DNA from: Limnohabitans sp. MMS-10A-192
GTDB lineage: Bacteria; Pseudomonadota; Gammaproteobacteria; Burkholderiales; Burkholderiaceae_C
Length of the DNA stretch: 64,000 bases
Assembly: GCF_003063335.1 (NCBI RefSeq)
Contig: NZ_NERX01000001.1
Span: 124,001-188,000, forward strand
Direction of reading: 5' to 3'
The notes beneath the pieces are model-generated. The model saw only the letters and a program-made list of their open reading frames with translations. It was not told the DNA's origin and ran no database searches. Every line of letters begins with the position of its first letter. Positions within the stretch are counted from its first letter, which is position 1. Both the position numbers and the translations under genes were made by a program. Below, piece by piece: positions 63,903-64,000 of the stretch.

Positions 63903-64000
63903 GAACAAGCGTTAGATGACGCAGCGGACCGCCTGGTGGCGATCACGGCATGCATCACGGCATTAATTGGCCCAAGTCGCCGCAGAACCCTTCACGCAAC

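Overview
The window is dense, GC-rich chromosomal DNA from a betaproteobacterium. The fab cluster order, the hemC-hemD-hemX-hemY block, a Bug-type receptor, a BPSS1780-family membrane protein and an IorB with a long C-terminal extension all fit Burkholderiales, probably Comamonadaceae; a freshwater Limnohabitans/Rhodoferax-like organism is only a guess. I see no rRNA, tRNA, CRISPR, transposase, phage gene or replication origin.

Layout. 1-5258 (-): YceD, rpmF and the fatty-acid/phospholipid cluster plsX-fabH-fabD-fabG-acpP-fabF (fabF cut by the window edge). 5285-9682: m7GTP pyrophosphatase and a tetrapyrrole-methylase-like protein (+), facing rluC, a phosphoglycolate-phosphatase-like HAD protein, a Rieske protein and an SppA-like peptidase (-). 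9683-13245: a long structured leader and RNase E. 13376-17427 (-): hemC-D-X-Y. 17568-27350 (+): ppc, argH, a carboxyl-methyltransferase-like enzyme, a hemerythrin, an FMN alpha-hydroxy-acid dehydrogenase, DNA polymerase IV and a dienoyl-CoA isomerase. 27597-35227: polA (-), thrB and a membrane protein (+), SlyD-like isomerase and UvrD helicase (-). 35439-42707: guaC (+), TauE/SafE transporter plus alpha/beta hydrolase, TonB receptor, RhlE-type helicase and dcd (-).

42906-52970 is a purine salvage region: two BMP-type nucleoside/nucleobase binding proteins, two permeases and a double ATPase of one ABC importer, a unit of BenE-like permease + 74-aa unknown protein + adenine deaminase, and a divergent guanine deaminase. 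With guaC upstream, this would import purines and feed them to hypoxanthine, xanthine and IMP. 53305-56766 holds a Phd/VapC toxin-antitoxin pair, small stress proteins, an AlkD-like protein, a thioredoxin and a LysR regulator. 56864-62108 is an indolepyruvate:ferredoxin oxidoreductase pair (iorA, iorB) with a Bug solute receptor, divergent from the LysR gene. The window ends with a Crp/Fnr regulator and a HupE/UreJ protein (-).

The most unusual structure is non-coding. Two families of palindromic repeats are scattered between genes. Family A has four copies of exactly 97 bp; family B has two copies of exactly 84 bp and a 66-bp copy sitting in frame inside uvrD. Both have spawned short tandem arrays with periods of 21, 25 and 30 bp. 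Other points of interest are the roughly 590-nt hairpin-rich rne leader, an orphan intrinsic terminator in the guaC leader, and an FNR-like box before the Crp/Fnr gene. I found no clear new defence or biosynthetic system.
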